Shown: piece by piece, positions 11,202-23,000 of the stretch | Position numbering within the stretch: position 1 is the first letter of the stretch | Layout of the letters: every line of letters starts with the position of its first letter | Origin: Muraenolepis orangiensis | Lineage: Eukaryota > Chordata > Actinopteri > Gadiformes > Muraenolepididae | Direction of reading: 5' to 3' | DNA length: 64,000 bases | Assembly: GCA_027704905.1 (NCBI GenBank) | Contig: CM051016.1 | Coordinates: 9,350,255 to 9,414,254, forward strand | Notes under the pieces: generated by a model | Told to the model about the DNA's origin: nothing | The model's database searches: none | Seen by the model: only the letters and a program-made list of their open reading frames with translations | Program-made: the position numbers and the translations under genes

Positions 11202-13959
11202 ATGCCGTTCGGAAACACTCACAACGAGATGAAGCTGAAGTACTCCTCCGAGAAGGAGTTCCCCGACCTAGGCCAACGCAGCAACCACATGGCCAAGGTC
11301 CTCACGCCCGCCATCTACGAGCAGCTGAGGAAGAGACAGACCCCCAGCGGGTTCACCCTGGATGACGTCATCCAGACCGGGATTGATAACCCAGGTACAA
11401 AGAAAAAAAGCTCGTCCGCGGAGCCGTCAGATGTCAGGGTCGCTTCGTGTCCTCGCGCTAGACCGTAAATCCGGGCCCGCTAGACCCGGGACCGATAGAC
11501 TCAGGGCTACCAGATGGTTTTAACGGGGTTCTTCCCAGGATGGAGCCGCCATTTGCAACGCGACCTTGCCATTGTCTCTAAACATTTCACCACAAGATAG
11601 GAGACTTAAGTGTATTATAAAAGTGTTTAGTTTAACCCGTAAGAGGTTTAGTGTGATGATGTGGTGGAGGGTAGACAAAGACTCACTAGCTGGTGTCATG
11701 ATGCTGAGGGCAGAGCAGTGCTGGTACATTGTGTACTATAAGGGAGAAGTAATGAGAGAAGAGTGTTTTTAGTGTTAAAGTGATAAGCCTTGAGTGCTGG
11801 TCATGTAGTGAACCTGCTGTGTGTCCAGCTGTGATGCCATAGCCCAATTGAGCATTAGGGGCCGTCCGCCGAGGAAGATTTCCCGACCTGAGCGGCCACA
11901 ACAACCACATGGCCAGGGTGTTGACCCTTGACCTCTACCGGGAGCTGAAGCAGTGGGTCACGCCCAGCGGCTTCACCGTAGACCGTGTCATTCAGACAGG
12001 GGTGGACAATCCTGGTACTGTAACCTAAACCAATACACTAAAGACCTTGACTAGGGACTAGTAGGGAGGCTAGGGCTGTGTGTGTATGGGTGTATAACTG
12101 TGTGTGTGTCCAGGCCACCCCTTCATCATGACTGTGGGCTGCGTGGCTGGGGACGAGGAGACCTACGAGGTGTTCAAGGAGTTGCTGGACCCCGTGATCC
12201 AGGCGCGCCACGGGGGCTACAAGCCCTCCGACAAGCATAAGACTGACCTGAACCCGGCCCACCTCGAGGTACTGAAGACCCGGCTGGAGCGGAGCCAAGT
12301 TCACCTGATCTAGAATTGTATAGTTATCTGAGCCAAGCCCTTATCTTAAGTCTCCTATCCCCCCAGGGTGGAGACGACCTGGACCCTAACTACGTCCTGA
12401 GCTCCAGGGTCCGCACCGGGAGGAGCGTCCGGGGCTTCTGCCTGCCTCCGCACTGCAGCCGCGGGGAGCGCCGGGCCGTAGAGACCCTCTCCATCGAAGG
12501 TAGGAGTTCGCAACCCCTGAGACTAATGGGCCTATGGCAGGTTTTCCCTGAAGTAGCGTGTGTTTAACCAGAGTCCTCTAAGGCAGACACTAGTGCTACC
12601 CAGGTCTCATTGTAATGCTGAGGGCCCCCTCTAGTGGCAGCAGCCGGTAAAACATCTGCTCCGCATTTCTCTCCTTCCCTGGAGACTTGTACCACACCAC
12701 CAGGTTTTAAAACATTCTCTTGTCCTCCGAAAGGTTCTAGCGGGTGTCATCTTCTGTGTTCCAGCTCTAGACACTCTCTCCGGGGACCTGAAGGGGAAGT
12801 ACTACGCCCTGAAGAACATGACTGATGCGGAGCAGCAGCAGCTGATCGATGACCACTTCCTGTTCGACAAGCCTGTGTCCCCCCTGCTGCTGGCGTCCGG
12901 GATGGCCCGGGACTGGCCCGACGGCCGGGGCATCTGGTGAGTAGAGGTTCTGCTGGAACCCAGGTGGGCCCCACGGCGCCGCTAACTGGTCTCCTTGTGT
13001 TGAAGGCACAACGTGAACAAGACCTTCCTGGTGTGGGTGAACGAGGAGGACCACCTAAGGGTCATCTCCATGCAGAAGGGAGGGAACATGAAGGAGGTCT
13101 TCAACCGCTTCTGCACCGGCCTCACCAAGGTGAGCCCTCTACTGGACTGGCCCTCTAGTGGTCCCTTTAGAAGACCACCAGGGACTCACCAGACCTAGTA
13201 GTCTATGATTCAGACCAACTGTGTACATGTGTGTGCAGATCGAGAGCCGGTTCAAGGAGAGGAAGTACGCCTTCATGTGGAACGAGCACCTGGGCTACGT
13301 GCTCACCTGCCCCTCCAACCTGGGCACCGGGCTGAGAGCCGGGGTCCACGTCAAGCTGCCCAACCTCAGCAAGAACGCCAAGTTTGAAGACATCCTCAAG
13401 AGGCTACGGCTCCAGAAGCGCGGAACCGGTACACGCCGCACACTAGGCCTAGAACTTAGGAAGAACCTTGTTTACTTTATGGGCGGCAGTAGCTCAGGAG
13501 GTAGAGCGCACCTCACAACCGCAAGGTTGTGAGGTGACCGCCTCATAGCAAAAACTGTGTCCTTGAGCAAGACACCCTAACCCTAAATGCTCCCGACGTG
13601 CTGGCTGTCTCCTTGCATGTCTGACTCGGACGTCGGTGGGTGAATGTGAGGCATGACTTGTAAAGCACTTTGGATAAAAGCGCTATATAAAAGGCAGCCC
13701 ATTTATCATTTACTTTGAGATATGCCTAGCATTTAGCGCTACCCTCCCAGAAGGTATCTGACTTGTCTCTGATCTCTCAGGGGGCGTGGACACGGCGGCT
13801 GTGGGCGGGACCTTTGACATCTCCAACGCTGACCGCCTGGGCTTCTCTGAGGTTGAGCTGGTGCAGATGGTGGTGGATGGAGTCAAACTGTTGGTGGACA
13901 TGGAGAAGACTCTGGAGAAGGGCAAGTCCATTGACACCATGGTCCCCACCCAGAAGTAA
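11202..13959 (+). CDS. ckb: Creatine kinase, brain type, copy 1
   Basis: Cytosolic creatine kinase, which transfers phosphate between ATP and creatine as a homodimer or MB heterodimer. Coding exons: 11202-11394, 12114-12268, 12367-12499, 12765-12936, 13006-13129, 13239-13428, 13781-13959. All have GT-AG borders and matching phases, and the total is 1146 nt, giving 381 aa, the family length. The phosphagen-kinase signature CPSNLGTG with the reactive Cys283 is in exon 13239-13428. The mobile loop GVDTAAVGG with Val325 opens the last exon. GFCLPPHCSRGERR and LGFSEVELVQMVVDG favour B-type over M-type, as does the mark3/trmt61a neighbourhood. AATAAA is at 14065-14070. Oddities: GQRSNHM replaces the usual HNNHM near residue 28, and VIQARHGG replaces VIQERHGG. 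Intron 1 lacks the ~470 bp repeat present in copies 2 and 3. Confidence 0.93.
11865..12014 (+). pseudogene. Relic alternative first coding exon of ckb copy 1 (exon 1b)
   Basis: A second, diverged version of the first coding exon lies in intron 1. It reads PDLSGHNNHMARVLTLDLY...TPSGFTVDRVIQTGVDNPG, then a donor (gtactg) in the same phase as exon 1a, so it could splice to the next exon. It has no ATG: the front end runs into gaggaagatttcccgac, where a base is missing relative to the expected E-D-F-P-D, and an upstream stop follows. The residues LTLDLY and GFTVD are closer to M-type or to a second B isoform than to exon 1a. Chicken CKB is known to use two mutually exclusive first coding exons (Ba/Bb); this may be the remnant of such an exon. 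Confidence 0.7.
13479..13708 (+). mobile_element. tRNA-derived SINE in ckb intron 7 (copy 1)
   Basis: It begins gggcggcagtagctcaggag, a tRNA-like A box, and ends in the common fish SINE/LINE tail ctttggataaaagcgctatat...cccattta. It is flanked by an 8 bp duplication tttacttt (13471-13478 and 13709-13716). Sister copies at 41812 and 56573 show that it inserted before the gene was triplicated. Confidence 0.75.
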
Positions 13960-14070
13960 CCTCCTGCTGACTCCTCCTCTGCTGGTTCACTGTCTTGATT
14001 CCCTGTTCTGGAATGTTCCCTGTATTTAAAAAGTTCAATGGTTTGAGGCCGGCTCTGAAAATGAAATAAA

Positions 14071-14808
14071 GTGGTTCTAATCCAACTGTCTTCATTCAAC
14101 GTGTTTATATGGATGTTCTCCTGGCCTGGCGTCACTAGAAGCTGTGGTCCAGATGATCGTAGGAACTGACTTAACAAGGCAGAGTGGTTGTGCTACAATT
14201 TCATTGGACCCCAGTTCTTAAAGCTAAATGTAGAACAAATATGCCAGACTGACATTAACAAATTGACTTAACCCCAGACCTGGGTAACTGCAGAATGTTA
14301 CAAGAAATATTACAGGAAGATAAGGCTTAATCAACCTTTTGCATATCGATAAATGGGACGAGACCAGTCAAGTTTACGCTTTAATAAGATGTGAGTGACC
14401 CCCTCCCTCTCCTGACATGTACACAAACCTCCATCAGCTAAACAAAATACAAAAAGAACCAAACAGATGGAGAACTGCAGAGAAGCCATCTTAAAAGGAA
14501 GATAAACATTATTTACACTGAAAACAAAATGCTACGGTACATCGTGTTTTCCAGGAGACGGAGGAAAAAAAACCTGTGAAATAAATAAGACTAAATGTTT
14601 TTTTGTCCACATTCACAGCATGACAAAAACCATCCGGTTAGAGGGCAGAAAACACATTAGTAGCTAACAGATTATTGCCAAAAAGCCAAACTTCTATACA
14701 TTAGAATCGCCATTACGTTATCTGTGTGGTTTAGAAAAAGACATTTGGAAACTGCTACTGGAATGATTGTACAGCTTAAATACTGGTAGATATTTATATA
14801 CCGTATTG
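14071..14808 (-). other. Convergent 3' ends of ckb and mark3
   Basis: No gene inside. It is copied nearly intact after each ckb (42400-43140, 57165-57900), so it probably holds the mark3 3' UTR read leftwards. ATTAAA on the minus strand at 14385-14380 is a candidate polyadenylation signal, which would put the two genes' ends only ~300 bp apart, tail to tail. Confidence 0.45.
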
Positions 14809-14810
14809 AC

Positions 14811-16113
14811 CCGAATATAAGACGACCCCGATTATAAGACGACCCCTCTTTTTCAAGACTCATTTTTGGAGAAAAAAAAATTTGAAGACCAAATATTTTT
14901 TTTTTGAAAGAAAATCATTTTATTTGAAAATAATGATAACACACATCACACATTGTGTTCAAATTTGCCTAACTTGGCGAACAAAAAGAAAACAGGCTAG
15001 ATAGATAGCAATAAAACAGTAGTGCAATAAAACGGTAGCGCAATAAAACAGTAGAGCAATGAAACAGTAGAACATTTCAGAACATCAGTCTATTGGTCAC
15101 ATCACGTCTTCTCATCCAGCTCGTCTTCTACGTCGCTGGTTGTTCCTCTCACTCCCGCTATCGTCACTCACGGTGTCTGCTCCCCGTCTCCTCCCACATC
15201 ACGTCATCCTCGCTGCCATCCATGGCATTTGATACGCAGCATTGCTTAACCCATTAATGATGCTTTCTGGGGAAACGTCAGCCCATGCTTGCAATATCCA
15301 TTCACAGAGCAAACGTACTGCAGGCTTTTGGATTTTTCCAGACGGTGTCAGTGCGTGATGACCAGCCAGGAGCCACTCTGTGTATCTCTTGCGCAGATTG
15401 CGCAGCTGGCTTGTCATTCCGCCCGGTATGATCACTAGGTCACCTAGTGATCATCACTCTTTCACTTTTTGACTGGCTCAGTCAAGTGTCCACGGAAAGC
15501 ATCCAGAATCAACATATTCCTCTTCTTTCTGAGTCCCCCACGCCGTCTGCCCCACACCACCTTGACCAACTTGCCAGTCCACCACAAGCTCCGTCTCCAT
15601 CCAGCCCTTTGCCTGGGCGCGTACGATAACGCCAGCTGGCTGCCTCTTTAGGTACAGTCACTGCCTCTTTAGGTACAGTCACTGCCTCTTTATGTACAGT
15701 CTTGCGTTTTAAAACCAACGTCCCATCTGCGAGGCGCGTTAACATGACCGTTACTCGGCTCTTCTCGTTTCCAGTAGACTTCACAATCACTGATTTGTCG
15801 CCTTTCTTATGCCCAGTGACAGATGTTGGCATGTCAAAATACACAGGCGTTTTTCTTTTTTCAAGTTGGTCGCTGTGTCTCTCCATTTCTATCTCTCCAG
15901 GTAACTGTTTTTATGTACTGTTACTTTAAGACTTTGAGTTACTTTAAGTGTCGCGCGGTGTCTCGGAACACTCGTTTGGCGCGATCTGTTGTTGCGCAAT
16001 TACATGTGCAATTACGGTACATAGAAAAGTCTAAACCCCGATTATAAGACGACCCCTCTTTTTCAGATTTTTTTCTCGGAAAAAAAACCCGTCTTATATT
16101 CGGGTCAATACGG
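14811..16113 (-). mobile_element. Internally deleted pogo/Tigger element
   Basis: Inverted ends ccgtattgacccgaatataagacg... flanked by TA (14809-14810, 16114-16115). The empty site is preserved in copies 2 and 3 (gatatttatatatatattcctc), so it inserted after or outside their duplication. On the minus strand, 15886-15509 resembles the start of the DDE core (FDMP..., KSVIVKSTGNEK, VTVMLTRLADG) and 15435-15199 resembles its end (PGGMTSQL...LTPSGK...CEWILQAWADVS...IINGL). The helix-turn-helix and first catalytic part are missing, so it is non-autonomous. It sits in the presumed mark3 3' UTR. Confidence 0.8.
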
Positions 16114-16138
16114 TATATATTCCTCTCCGCCGTCGTGT

Positions 16139-16484
16139 TCATAGCTTTAACTCGTTGGCCACTTTGGACGCGATGTTCTTGAAAGCCATGGAGGACCCTG
16201 AGATCCTCTTGAAGCGCACGCCGTTCAGGGATAGACGCGGCAGCTTGCACACCTCCATCTCCCACTGGACGGGGCCCTCACTGCGGCCCTCGCCATGGAC
16301 GCACAGCAGCAGGAAGCTCTCGGGCTGCTCGTAGTCACAGTTGTTAGCGTCCAGGACCTTGCGGATCTCCCTCATGATGTCCCCGGGCTCCAGGGAGCTG
16401 GTGGTCCTCATGCTCCACGTGAAGCGCAGCGAGCGTGGCTTCCCGTCTTTGGCGTCACCCTTTTGCTCCCCGGGAACGTGGCGA
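16139..16484 (-). CDS. mark3: MAP/microtubule affinity-regulating kinase 3, terminal KA1 exon, copy 1
   Basis: Last coding exon (346 nt, ending in TGA) of the Ser/Thr kinase Mark3, which phosphorylates microtubule-associated proteins and polarity targets. The exon encodes the C-terminal KA1 domain, a membrane phospholipid-binding and autoinhibitory module. Blocks seen: PRSLRFTWSM, IREVLD-type MREIRKVLDANNCDYEQ, QWEMEVCKLPRLSLNGV, FKRISG, FKNIASKVANELKL at the end. NCDYEQ matches vertebrate MARK3 rather than MARK4. The acceptor is gctccag (complement of 16485-16491). It is the outermost of three KA1 exons, and the upstream mark3 body lies far right beyond 64 kb, so this copy is probably not the one used. 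Confidence 0.88.
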
Positions 16485-16621
16485 CTGGAGCGAGAGACAG
16501 CGAGAGAGAGAGGTTGTGGTTCGTGTTTGAAGACCCATCAGGTTCTAAAACCACTGGGTCGTAAGGAGCGAGTTTTAGTTAACTAGCAAAGCTACACAAG
16601 GAGACATCATCGGCAAGACAT

Positions 16622-16805
16622 GACAGACAGATGAAGCAGAAGGACAGACAGCAGGAGGACAGGAGGAAATACAGACAGAACAGTAAGACAGACAGAGAGC
16701 AGGAGGACAGACAGAACAGGAGGAAAGACAGACGGAACGAGAAGACTGACAGACAGAACAGGAAGACGGAGAACAGGAGGAAAGACGGACAGAAGAAGGA
16801 CAGAC
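16622..16805. repeat. Purine-rich (gacagacag/aggagga)n tract
   Basis: Irregular repeats of acagacagaacaggagg on the plus strand, which is a polypyrimidine-rich transcript on the mark3 strand, between the microexon and the KA1 acceptor. Sister tracts: 43585-43787, 58400-58565, 61876-61948. Confidence 0.8.
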
Positions 16806-16816
16806 AGCTGTCTCAC

Positions 16817-16861
16817 CTTGAGTCCTCGGGTCTCCCGTTCTTTTCAAACTCTGTGGAGACT
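16817..16861 (-). CDS. mark3: mark3 45 nt microexon, unit 1
   Basis: Flanked on the minus strand by acceptor ctccag and donor gtgaga. It encodes VSTEFEKNGRPEDS and joins the KA1 exon through a split Ser codon. The corresponding part of human MARK3 reads PTEYERNGRYEGSS just before the KA1 exon, so the position and phase fit. Its length is a multiple of three, so it can be skipped without a frame change. Intact in this copy. Confidence 0.75.
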
Positions 16862-17062
16862 CTGGAGGCAGCAGGGGGAAAAAAAACATTAACACACCAT
16901 CATCTTCTTCATCCGGTGGGGGTCAAGACTACTTTACCACGACAAACTAAAACTAAAAATAGACTTCAAAATGAAACCACAATAAACATCTTGTACCGGA
17001 CCAGGCAGGACCACAGACTGATGAACACCAGCAGCACACAGAACACACAGCCGGATGGACCA

Positions 17063-17330
17063 CCCTGAGGACCAGGAAGGACCAGAAAGGACCCCATGGT
17101 CCACAGAACACACCAGGGACACACCCTGAGGACCAGAAAGGACCCCATGGTCCACAGAACACACCAGGGACACACCGTGAGGACCAGAAAGGACCCCATG
17201 GTCCAAAGAACACACCAGGGACACACCCTGAGGACCAGAAAGGACCCCATGGTCCACAGAACACACCATGGACACACCCTGAGGACCAGGGTGGACCCGG
17301 GAGCACCCCATGGTCCACAGAACCGCACAG
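17063..17330. repeat. 51 bp minisatellite, about 5 units
   Basis: The unit is gaccagaaaggaccccatgg followed by tccacagaacacaccaggga and cacaccctgag. Copy number differs between units: about 5 here, about 5 at 58824-59080 and about 3 at 62212-62360. It lies in the mark3 intron. Confidence 0.9.
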
Positions 17331-17425
17331 CTCCTCCACCTCACCTCCACTAACTGACATTATAGTCAACTCCACCAATACCTGGTGGTTGTGATCTGGT
17401 TCAAAGCTAGTTGATGGTCTGGACC

Positions 17426-17670
17426 AGTAGTGTGGTCTGTATCTGGACCAGTACTGGGGTCTGTATCTGGACTGGTACTGTGGACCCGTAGTGTGGTCTG
17501 TATCTGGGCCAGTACTGCGTTCTGTATCTGGACCAAGACTATGGACTAGTACAGTGGTCCGTATCGGGACCAGTACTGTGGTCTGTATCGGACCGGTACT
17601 GTGGACCCGTAGTGTGGTCTGTATCTGGACCAGGACTGTGGGTCAGTACTGTGGACCAGCACAGTGGTCT
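17426..17670. repeat. 24 bp minisatellite (gtggtctgtatctggaccagtact)
   Basis: About ten imperfect units, some with a shorter gtggacccgta insert. Related tracts are at 59180-59490 and 62464-62660 with different unit order. Reading frames across it are artefacts. Confidence 0.88.
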
Positions 17671-18355
17671 GTAGGGTGGGGGTAAAGCCATCACATGCAC
17701 ACACACAGCAGATGAAGAGGCTGCATGCATTCTGGACTGGGTCCTATGCTAGCGCCAGCTGGTTATTTAGCATGGCTCTTAGCAGTACTGCGCTAACAGA
17801 ATCACTAACGCTAACCACACATAGCACTTGTCTGTGTTGATGCTTTGTGCTGCTACTGGTTGGTAATAAATCAAGGGGAACTCTATGCTTGTAGTTCTCT
17901 CTACTGGGTAGGTGGAGGTTGCCCTCTGACTCCCAGCATGCAGCGGGGCAGCACCAATACAATTTGTTGGATACTTGTCCAGGAGATGGTCTGGACCAAT
18001 CCCGGACTCTAGACGGACACCAGGACCTCACGACCAGCCTCTGGTCTGAGGCTTCGACCTCAAACTCAACATGGACCCATGGAGTCAACATGGCTCCACT
18101 TCCTGGTGGTCACATGACCAGACACACGTCAGCCAATGAAAACAAACTCCCCAGGAAAACACACACCAGAGGAAGAAATGGAGGAGGTAGTAGAGAGGAG
18201 AGTAGCAAATATGAGACAACAACAAATATATATTGATATATATTAATATAGAGAATATATATATTTATATAGATTCTATTATTTATTTATTTTGGGGGGA
18301 GGGGGGGGGGTTCTTATCGTTCTTATATTGGTGGGGGTTCTAATCTATATATATA

Positions 18356-19312
18356 CAGTGGGGAGAACAAGTATTTGATACACTGCCGATTTCGCAGGTT
18401 TTCCCACTTACAAAGCATGTAGAGGTCTGTCATTGTTATCATAGGTACACTTTAACTGTGAGAGACGGAATCTGAAACAAAAACCCAGAAAATCACATTG
18501 TATGATTTTTAAGTAATTCATTTGCATTTTATTGCATGAAATAAGTATTTGATCACCTACCAACCAGTAAAAATTCCGGCTCTCACAGACCTGTTAGTTT
18601 TTCTTTAAGAAGCCCTCCTATTCTCCACTCATTACCTGTATTAACTGCACCTGTTTGAACTCGTTACCTGTATAAAGACACCTCTCCACACACTCAATCA
18701 ATCAGACTCCAACCTCTCCACAATGGGTAAGACCAAAGAGCTGTCTATGGACATCAGGGACAAAATTGCAGACCTGCACAAGGCTGGGATGGGCTACAGG
18801 ACAATAGGCAAGCAGCTTGGTGAGAAGGCAACAACTGTTGGCGCAATTATTAGAAAATGGAAGAAGTTCAAGATGACGGTCAATCTCCCTCCGTCTGGGC
18901 CTCCATGCAAGATCTCACCTCGTGGGGCATCAATGATCATGAGAAAGGTGAGGGATCAGCCCAGAACTACACGGCAGGACCTGGTCAATGACCTGAAGAG
19001 AGCTGGGACCACAGTCTCAAAGAAAACCATTAGTAACACACTACGCCGTCATGGATTAAAATCCTGCAGCGCACGCAAGGTCCCCCTGCTCAAGCCAGCG
19101 CATGTCCAGGCCCGTCTGAGGTTTGCCAATGACCATCTGGATGATCCAGAGGAGGAATGGGAGAAGGTCATGTGGTCTGATGAGACCAAAATAGTGCTTT
19201 TTGGCATAAACTCCACTCGCCGCGTTTGGAGGAAGAAGAAGGATGAGTACAACTCCAAGAACACCATCCCAACTGTTTTCTGCAAAGGGGACAGGACGAA
19301 TGCACCGTATTG
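18356..19312 (+). mobile_element. Tc1-like element, left half with transposase N-terminal region
   Basis: The end cagtggggagaacaagtatttgatac follows a TA. The transposase starts at 18723 (MGKTKELS...). The paired-type helix-turn-helix domain (KAGMGYRTIGKQLG) and the linker are intact, and the first catalytic Asp (VMWSDETK) is present. At 19312 the gene is cut by a hAT element, and the right half resumes at 25690. The 8 bases ccgtattg (19305-19312) are repeated at 25690-25697, so this is a simple insertion. The reading frame that continues past 19312 is hAT sequence, not transposase. Confidence 0.9.
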
Positions 19313-19921
19313 CAGTGGTGAAGCGTCAGGGCATTCAAGGTATTCAGAGAAGACCCTGGAACTCTCAGATGCAACAAAACAAATCTAATTAATTGTATTA
19401 ATAAAATGTAATACAATTTAATAAAATGTAATACAATTTTAATAAAATGAATAAATGAGAATGGTATCTGTGTTATCTTATTACAGTTACGTTGATTTGT
19501 TTTTCTCGGTCCATGCACTACGCATTTGAGTGGTTTTGTGTTGGAAAAACAATGCAACCAATCAGATATTTTTCTGGGTTGCTGGGAAGAATATCCTTCA
19601 ACCAAAGTACTCTCGAATGCTTTGGCCCTTAGACTGAATGAGAGTGTACGTCTGGATTGACAATTTGATCAACAAATCATATAGTGATTTGTAGCCAATG
19701 GGCCTATTCTTTCAGATTTCCCCACAGCTCAATCGGGAGCTAGAAGGTATACTGGCTGGAGCGAGAGTGGATCTAGCGCAGTGCTACGTTGTTTCTACGT
19801 AGGTTTTTTTTACGTCAAAATGGCAACAGGCGAAGATGATGTCGTTGCGGATTTATTGTCGGAACCATTTTCAAGACGACCATTCAATGTAAAGATGGAC
19901 ATTATTTTAAAAAAAAGGCCG

Positions 19922-20075
19922 TGTTACATCTGGCACTACACTCAGTGCACGGTATCAATGCGCAATGTGATGTATGTGGTGACCGGATCTTGTTTGATTG
20001 TGTGTGTTCATTAAATGGAGTAGACTCAACTCCAACGTTCGCTCCCGTCTCATTCTCCATTATTCGAACATATCA
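19922..20075 (+). repeat. 5' LTR of Ty3/gypsy element
   Basis: 154 bp, TG...CA, apparently identical to the 3' LTR at 24099-24252. The target duplication ggccg is at 19917-19921 and 24253-24257, and the empty site (aaaaggccgtccaacac) survives in unit 3 at 61651-61667. Confidence 0.95.
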
Positions 20076-20076
20076 T

Positions 20077-20091
20077 TGGCGACGAGAATGG
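20077..20091 (+). other. Primer-binding site of the gypsy element (tRNA-Ser type)
   Basis: tggcgacgagaatgg starts two bases after the 5' LTR. It is complementary, with one mismatch, to the 3' end of vertebrate tRNA-Ser(GCT) plus CCA (recalled, not searched). It overlaps the probable gag start at 20088. Confidence 0.7.
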
Positions 20092-23000
20092 CTGATTGTT
20101 CGATACCACCACCCTCCCCCTTCCTAGCCACGCCGGGCGAGCCACTGATACCGTGGCCCCGCTGGATTTCCTCGTTCGAGACATATATCCTAGCTGCCGG
20201 CTTGGAGAGAGTGTCCGCGGAGAGGAAACGTGCACTGCTGCTGCACTGTCTAGGAGCAGAGGGACAGCGTGTGTTTGAAACTCTCGGCCCCGCAGCGGGT
20301 TACACAGAGACTGTGGCCCTACTGAGGAGTCATTTCGCCACCCCACAGAGTGCTCTCCTCCGCCGCGTCATATTCGGACGGAGGCACCAGCGGCCGGGTG
20401 AGTCGGTGACACAGTACGTGGCTGATCTACGAGGTTTGGCGAGCTCGTGCAAGTTTGGCGCGTTACAAGACGAACTGATCAGAGACCACCTCATACTGCA
20501 CACGAACTGTGACAAGATTAGGGAAAGACTGTTGATGGAAAACGATGACGTGACACTAGCAGCAGCTCTACACCTAGCCGTTCAGGTTGAATCTGCTCTC
20601 GAATGTGCAGCTACATTGTCGGCTTCTTCCAACTCGCTAGCAGCGGACGAGGCAACGGGCGCGCGCGCGCGCGACTCACTGACGCCCCTCCTCCACGTGA
20701 GTACAGACAGCAGCGGGGGGAGTGTACAACTAGCCTCTCAGTCACGTGACCGCCCACACCAGCCGTGTGGGAATTGTGGCTCTCCTGCACACGACTCAAG
20801 AGCTCAGACCTGTCCTGCCCGTGGTAAAACCTGCTCCAACTGCGGGAGGCTGAATCACTTCCACAAAGTCTGTAGGTCTGCCCCAGCTAGAGCCTCCCAA
20901 CCACCTACCACGATCATCCACAATGTCAGCTCAGGACGAGTGCCATTTAAAACATGTTCATTGATGGTTGGTGATGTCACTCTGCCCCTCCTCCTAGACA
21001 CGGGTGCTTCGGTGTCCCTCCTGAACTGGGTGACTTATCAACAGTTCTTCTCCCACGAGCCACTGGGCCCGCCCACCACCACGCTGCGTGGCTATGCTAA
21101 CTCCAAGATTGACATTGTGGGCTCCCTACAGCTTCCCGTGAAATACGGAGAGAAGACACTGCCAGTCTTCAGGTTCAATATTGCACGCCACGGGACCAAC
21201 CTCCTGGGCCTCGACCTCTTCAACAGCCTCGGTTTCACGCTATTAGACACCTCTGGCTCTGAGATCCACACCGTTGCCAGCCCCTGGCAGCAACAGTGGC
21301 CTGCACTGTTCAGCGGTGTGGGCTGTCTCGATATTTTCGCCCACCAGCCCCTGATAGACCCGCAAGTGAGACCTGTCATTCAGCCCCTCCGCCGCTCCCC
21401 ACTGGCCCTCCGCGATGACATCTCCTCTGAGCTACAGAGCATGCTCGATGGCAACATCATTGAGCAGGTGAATGCGTCGCCCTGGATCTCCAACATCGTG
21501 GTGGCCAAGAAGAAGTCTGGGGGGCTGCGACTCTGCGTGGACTTGAGAGCAGTAAACAAGGCCATCTTTCCCGACAAATACCCCTTGCCAACGTCAGAGG
21601 AGCTCACCGCCCAGTTCTACGGGTCCACTGTGTTCTCCAAGCTGGACCTCCGCCAGGGCTACCTCCAGGTGCCACTACACCCCGAGAGCCGCAACCTCAC
21701 TGCGTTTATCACCCACAAAGGGGTCTTCCGTTACAAACGCATGGCTTTTGGTCTAAGCTCTGCCCCCAGCTGCTTCCAAAAGATCATGGCCTCCATCTTC
21801 GCTGGCATCCCGGGTGTGGCCATCTACCTTGACGACATCGTGGTTCACGGGGCCACCGTCGAGAGCCACGATGAGCGTCTCCACAGCGTGTTCGGTGCAC
21901 TGGCCAAACACCACCTCACACTCAACGGTGAGAAGTGTGTCTTCGCCGCCCCAGCCGTTGAGTTCGTGGGGTTCCGCCTCTCGGCTGACGGCATATACCC
22001 ACTCTACTCAAACACGGAGGCCATCCACCGCGTCCCGGAGCCCACCTCAGCTGCTCAGTTAGCCTCCTTCCTGGGCATGACGGCGTTCTACCTCCGCTTC
22101 CTGCCACAGTACTCGGCTACGACCACCCCACTGCGCCACCTGCTGAAACAGGGCGAGCCCTGGCTCTGGACGCCTGCCTGCTCGGACGCCGTGCGCCTCC
22201 TGAAGGCCCAGCTCACCTCACCACCGGTCCTAGCGTACTTCGACCTGGCCAGCCCCACCCTCGTCACATGCGACGCCTCCGCCACGGCCATTGGTGCGGT
22301 GATGTCCCAGCTGCAAAAGGGGGTCGAGAGGCCGATCGCCTTCGCCTCACGGGCTCTCAGCCCCACAGAACAGAGGTACTCGGTGGGGGAGCGGGAAGCC
22401 CTAGCGTGCCTCTGGGCATGTGAACGCTGGCACATGTACCTCTATGGACGCTCATTCACATTGAGGACAGACCACCAGTCCCTCACCACCCTCCTGGCCA
22501 CTTCAGGCACCGGCCACAGACCACTCCGTCTCCACCGTTGGGCCGACCGCCTGCAGCAGTACAACTTTCGCCTACAGTTCACGCCAGGCCGGGACAACGT
22601 GGTGGCTGACCTGCTGTCACGCTCAATCCCCAACCCACCCTCAGACCCACCTTCGACCCCTGAACGGGACCAGGCCGAGCACGACCTCGTCCAGCTCCTC
22701 CACACACCTCTTCAGGAGACAGTGTCGCTGAAGGAGCTCCAGGACGTCTCAGCTGACGACCCCACCCTCACTACACTCTCGGCCTACATCAGACAGGGCT
22801 GGCCGACGAGGGTAGCTGATGAGCTGCTTCCCTACTTCAGGGTCAGGGACGAACTGTCATGCTGGAATGACACCTGCATCGCTCGCGGGCTCTGCACGGT
22901 GGTCCCGAGTGCCCTTCGGGCGCGTATCCTGACTATGGCGCACGAGGGCCACTTGGGCATAGTCAGGCTCAAGCAGCGGTGCCGTGATTTGGTGTGGTGG

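Noticed and set aside
11202..13959. Muscle-type creatine kinase (ckm) next to mark4
   Set aside because: B-type signature residues, the MARK3-like KA1 exon and trmt61a next door all point to ckb.
17063..17330. Repeat proteins encoded by the 51 bp minisatellite
   Set aside because: 51 bp is a multiple of three, so every frame stays open by chance on both strands; no start context, splice sites or known domain.
19313..19388. C-terminus of the Tc1 transposase in the left half
   Set aside because: Sequence after 19312 is the hAT terminal repeat, translated by chance until a stop.
19998..20087. Extra 30 codons at the front of the gypsy polyprotein
   Set aside because: They lie in the LTR and primer site, so the ATG at 20088 is the first plausible start in genomic RNA.
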